DNA of 64,000 bases, from assembly GCA_024734555.1 (NCBI GenBank), contig JANPWX010000151.1, forward strand, positions 480,567 to 544,566, written 5' to 3'. Position 1 is the first letter of the stretch; every line of letters starts with the position of its first letter. Origin of the DNA: Trochalopteron elliotii (taxonomy: Eukaryota; Chordata; Aves; Passeriformes; Leiothrichidae). A program made the translations under genes and the position numbers. Shown here in pieces: positions 62,183 through 64,000 of this stretch. A model generated the notes under the pieces. The model was not told where the DNA came from. It worked only from the letters and a program-made list of their open reading frames with translations, and made no database searches.

Positions 62183-63048
62183 GTGGGAAAACAATGTCAG
62201 CAAAAGATCCACCAGAAAATGAATTTAAAAAGAGCTTTAAGAGCAACTGTGCTTTTGGTTATTTATTTTTAAAGCACTTGGTTGCTTCCAGTGGGACTCA
62301 GATGAAAAACACGTTTACATTTAAGAGGATGATTTCCCTGGTTTTCCTGCCCCTCTCCTTTCTGCATTCCCTCATTTCTCATGTCTAGTTTCACTCCCTG
62401 CACCTCCTACCTAGAAGCCATTCCTAAGTCTTCCCCTGGTTTTCCTCTATCCTTCCAATTTACTAAAGATCAGCAATAAATTCATTCTCCTAAAGCACTG
62501 CTATCAGGCTTTATAGATGATCAGCCTAAGGAAGAACTAAGAAAACTTAGAATATGCACTGGGTTTAAACGTTGCAATTTAATTTTCACAATCAGAAGAC
62601 CTACAACTATAATACTTTCTTATTAAAAGCCCACAGCTGACATTCAGGTAACACCAATATTCCATGAGGGTCACATAAATACATTAGGAAGGTTGGAACA
62701 TATCTCCAGCTAAAGAAATAGCTTTGAGATCAAGAACAAATCATGCCAAAATTAAAGGATTAATGGCAGCACGCCCTGCCCACGATCTAGGGAAAGGTGG
62801 GGCCTGACATCTTCATTCTTTTATGACAGCAGACAGTTTTTCAAGCTTTCTTATACTTCTAACAGTGAAAAGAAGGAAAAAAAACCCTTTTTTTCCTCTT
62901 TTTACTTAAAACATGGTTAAGTTGGCTGTTTTCCCTAAAGGCATTTAAAAGGTGCTCTCTGTGTAATGGGATTGTTAGTATGGTCCAGCTTTGTTAATAA
63001 TTCGATTTTCTAAATAAAAGACAATAAGATTGCCACTTTACCTACCCT

Positions 63049-63092
63049 GAACTGGTTTCAGCACGTGGTTGAACTGGTTTCAGCACATGGTT
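63049..63092 (+). repeat. 22-bp tandem duplication, two copies
   Basis: GAACTGGTTTCAGCAC(G/A)TGGTT occurs at 63049 and 63071 with one substitution (a CpG to CpA change). Confidence 0.95.
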
Positions 63093-63649
63093 GTCTTCTC
63101 CTGCCAAAGAAGGTTGTAAAATTCCATTTGGAAACTGATCTGCAGACAGTTACAGAACCCCTCCCTCTTACCCACATGCACCAGCCATACTGAAAACTCT
63201 GCTGTAAGATACAAGATAAATGAGAAAAAAAACCCAACCCAACTGAACTTGGAGTGTAACAGCATAATATAAACAAACAACTCTGCTTACATAAATGTGG
63301 TTACTCGCCATTTCTACATGTGTGAGTCAGCCCAGGCAGCTGGGACAGCCACAAATTCAGAATTAAAACATAAAGGGAACATTAATTTCTGTCACTTCAC
63401 CCACCAAGGGATGCCCAAAGCAGCACCTGGGCAGAGGCAGGAGGCAAAAAGGCAAAGGCTCTGTGAAAGTCTGTCCATGCTGGAGGATCCCTAACCTGCT
63501 GCTCAAAGAGGTTTATCAAGAATTATTCCCAGCTGCAGGGAATAACTGACCATATTTAACATCACCAGTCTTCTGCTTTTAACTCACCCCTCCCAACATT
63601 CATATACCTCCTATTTGACACAAGAGCACCTATTTTAATAAGACCATTA

Positions 63650-63785
63650 AATAAAAACAACAAGAAAAACAAACAAATAAAAAAGAAAATCAAAAAAACA
63701 CCCCCAACAACAACAACAAAAAACAAAACAAAACAAACCACAAAAACCCCACAAAAAAACCCCCAAACCCCATTAAAAATAAATT
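63650..63785 (+). repeat. A/C-rich low-complexity tract
   Basis: Irregular (CAAA), (CAA) and A-run/C-run sequence such as AACAACAACAAC and AAACCCCCAAACCCC, with almost no G or T. Same type as 3966-4175. Confidence 0.92.
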
Positions 63786-63868
63786 AGAATTCTCTTGTAG
63801 CAGCAATGACAGCAGTGAACCATCATCCATTTCAAAATTGACTATTCCCTTGTACTAAATGTAAATAC

Positions 63869-63969
63869 CTTCTCAGGCAGCTCCTTGCACGCCACCCTGG
63901 CATATCTGTTTGTTCATCTTCAGAAACGATGGGCTCTATCAACACCTCAGAGCGCAGAGAGGTGGATTT
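63869..63969 (-). other. Weak candidate exon at window edge
   Basis: On the minus strand, a weak AG acceptor (63971-63970) and a GAGAAG|GTATTT donor (exon end 63869) bound 101 open bases. They encode a peptide including EVLIEPIVSEDEQTDMPGW. Several CpGs (CACGCC, AACGAT, AGCGCA) make it unlike its surroundings. In-frame stops lie just upstream (63999-63994), and the + strand is also open here (63819 to the edge), so strand and reality are unsure. Confidence 0.2.
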
Positions 63970-64000
63970 CTGCCAGACCAGGACATCTCCTCATCATCCA

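Larger units (their letters stand above)
61731..63649. other. Noncoding DNA
   Basis: Contains a full palindromic CRE word at 62175 and a 22-bp duplication at 63049. The 141-codon + frame at 61963-62388 overlaps a minus frame of similar quality and has no splice or family support. Confidence 0.5.

Noticed and set aside
61963..62388. 141-codon + strand frame
   Set aside because: A minus-strand frame of equal quality overlaps it (62246-62040) and there are no promoter, splice or family marks.
1..64000. CRISPR arrays, bacterial operons, phage or plasmid features
   Set aside because: No short direct repeats with unique spacers, no dense coding, and clear avian retroelements; the DNA is vertebrate.
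1..64000. tRNA, rRNA or other structured RNA genes
   Set aside because: I saw no tRNA A/B box pairs in cloverleaf context and no recognisable rRNA or spliceosomal RNA words; a covariance-model scan would be decisive.

Overview
The window reads as AT-rich, gene-poor vertebrate nuclear DNA, almost certainly from a bird and probably a songbird. Two 3'-truncated CR1 LINE fragments (13746-14021 and 48577-48865) carry the avian hallmark tail of reading frame followed by a short ATTCTATG-type repeat. Two LTRs of one endogenous retrovirus family (36794-37239, 58535-59009) plus two other LTR-like segments look like avian ERV LTRs. There are no operons, ribosome binding sites or dense reading frames. 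The many 60-180 codon open frames are what AT-rich noncoding DNA gives by chance. 'Songbird' rests on recognising LTR style and is inference.

Layout. 1-1300: the only stretch with a reasonable gene signature, a possible terminal exon on the + strand (acceptor at 896-897, stop at 1135-1137, AATAAA at 1278). 1300-8600: unique intergenic or intronic DNA with an A/C-only tract (3966-4175) and two weak spliced-exon look-alikes. 8623-9018: a young 202-bp tandem duplication. 13.7-14.0 kb: CR1. 17268-17902: a 95-bp-period minisatellite. 19107-19327: a pentanucleotide satellite. 22645-23034: a 390-base assembly gap lying beside, perhaps inside, an LTR. 23.3-36.8 kb: featureless apart from one hairpin. 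36.8-39.6 kb: two LTRs. 41.2-45.2 kb: the most regulatory-looking part, with an ancient SINE-like relic, a CpG-dense patch holding a near-consensus CTCF word, homeobox-site-rich AT blocks and a diverged 90-bp duplication. 48.6 kb: second CR1. 58.5-59.0 kb: solo LTR with a triplicated polyadenylation module. 61.4-61.7 kb: extreme AT block. 63.65-64 kb: A/C tract and a weak exon candidate at the edge.

How it works together: I see no multi-gene system. The most economical picture is the tail of one gene at the left edge followed by about 60 kb of intergenic (or very large intron) DNA shaped by retroelement insertions, short tandem duplications and simple-repeat growth. No previously undescribed gene system is visible. 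The best second-look items are the possible terminal exon, the CpG/CTCF patch, the LTR with three poly(A) modules, and the perfect short hairpins.
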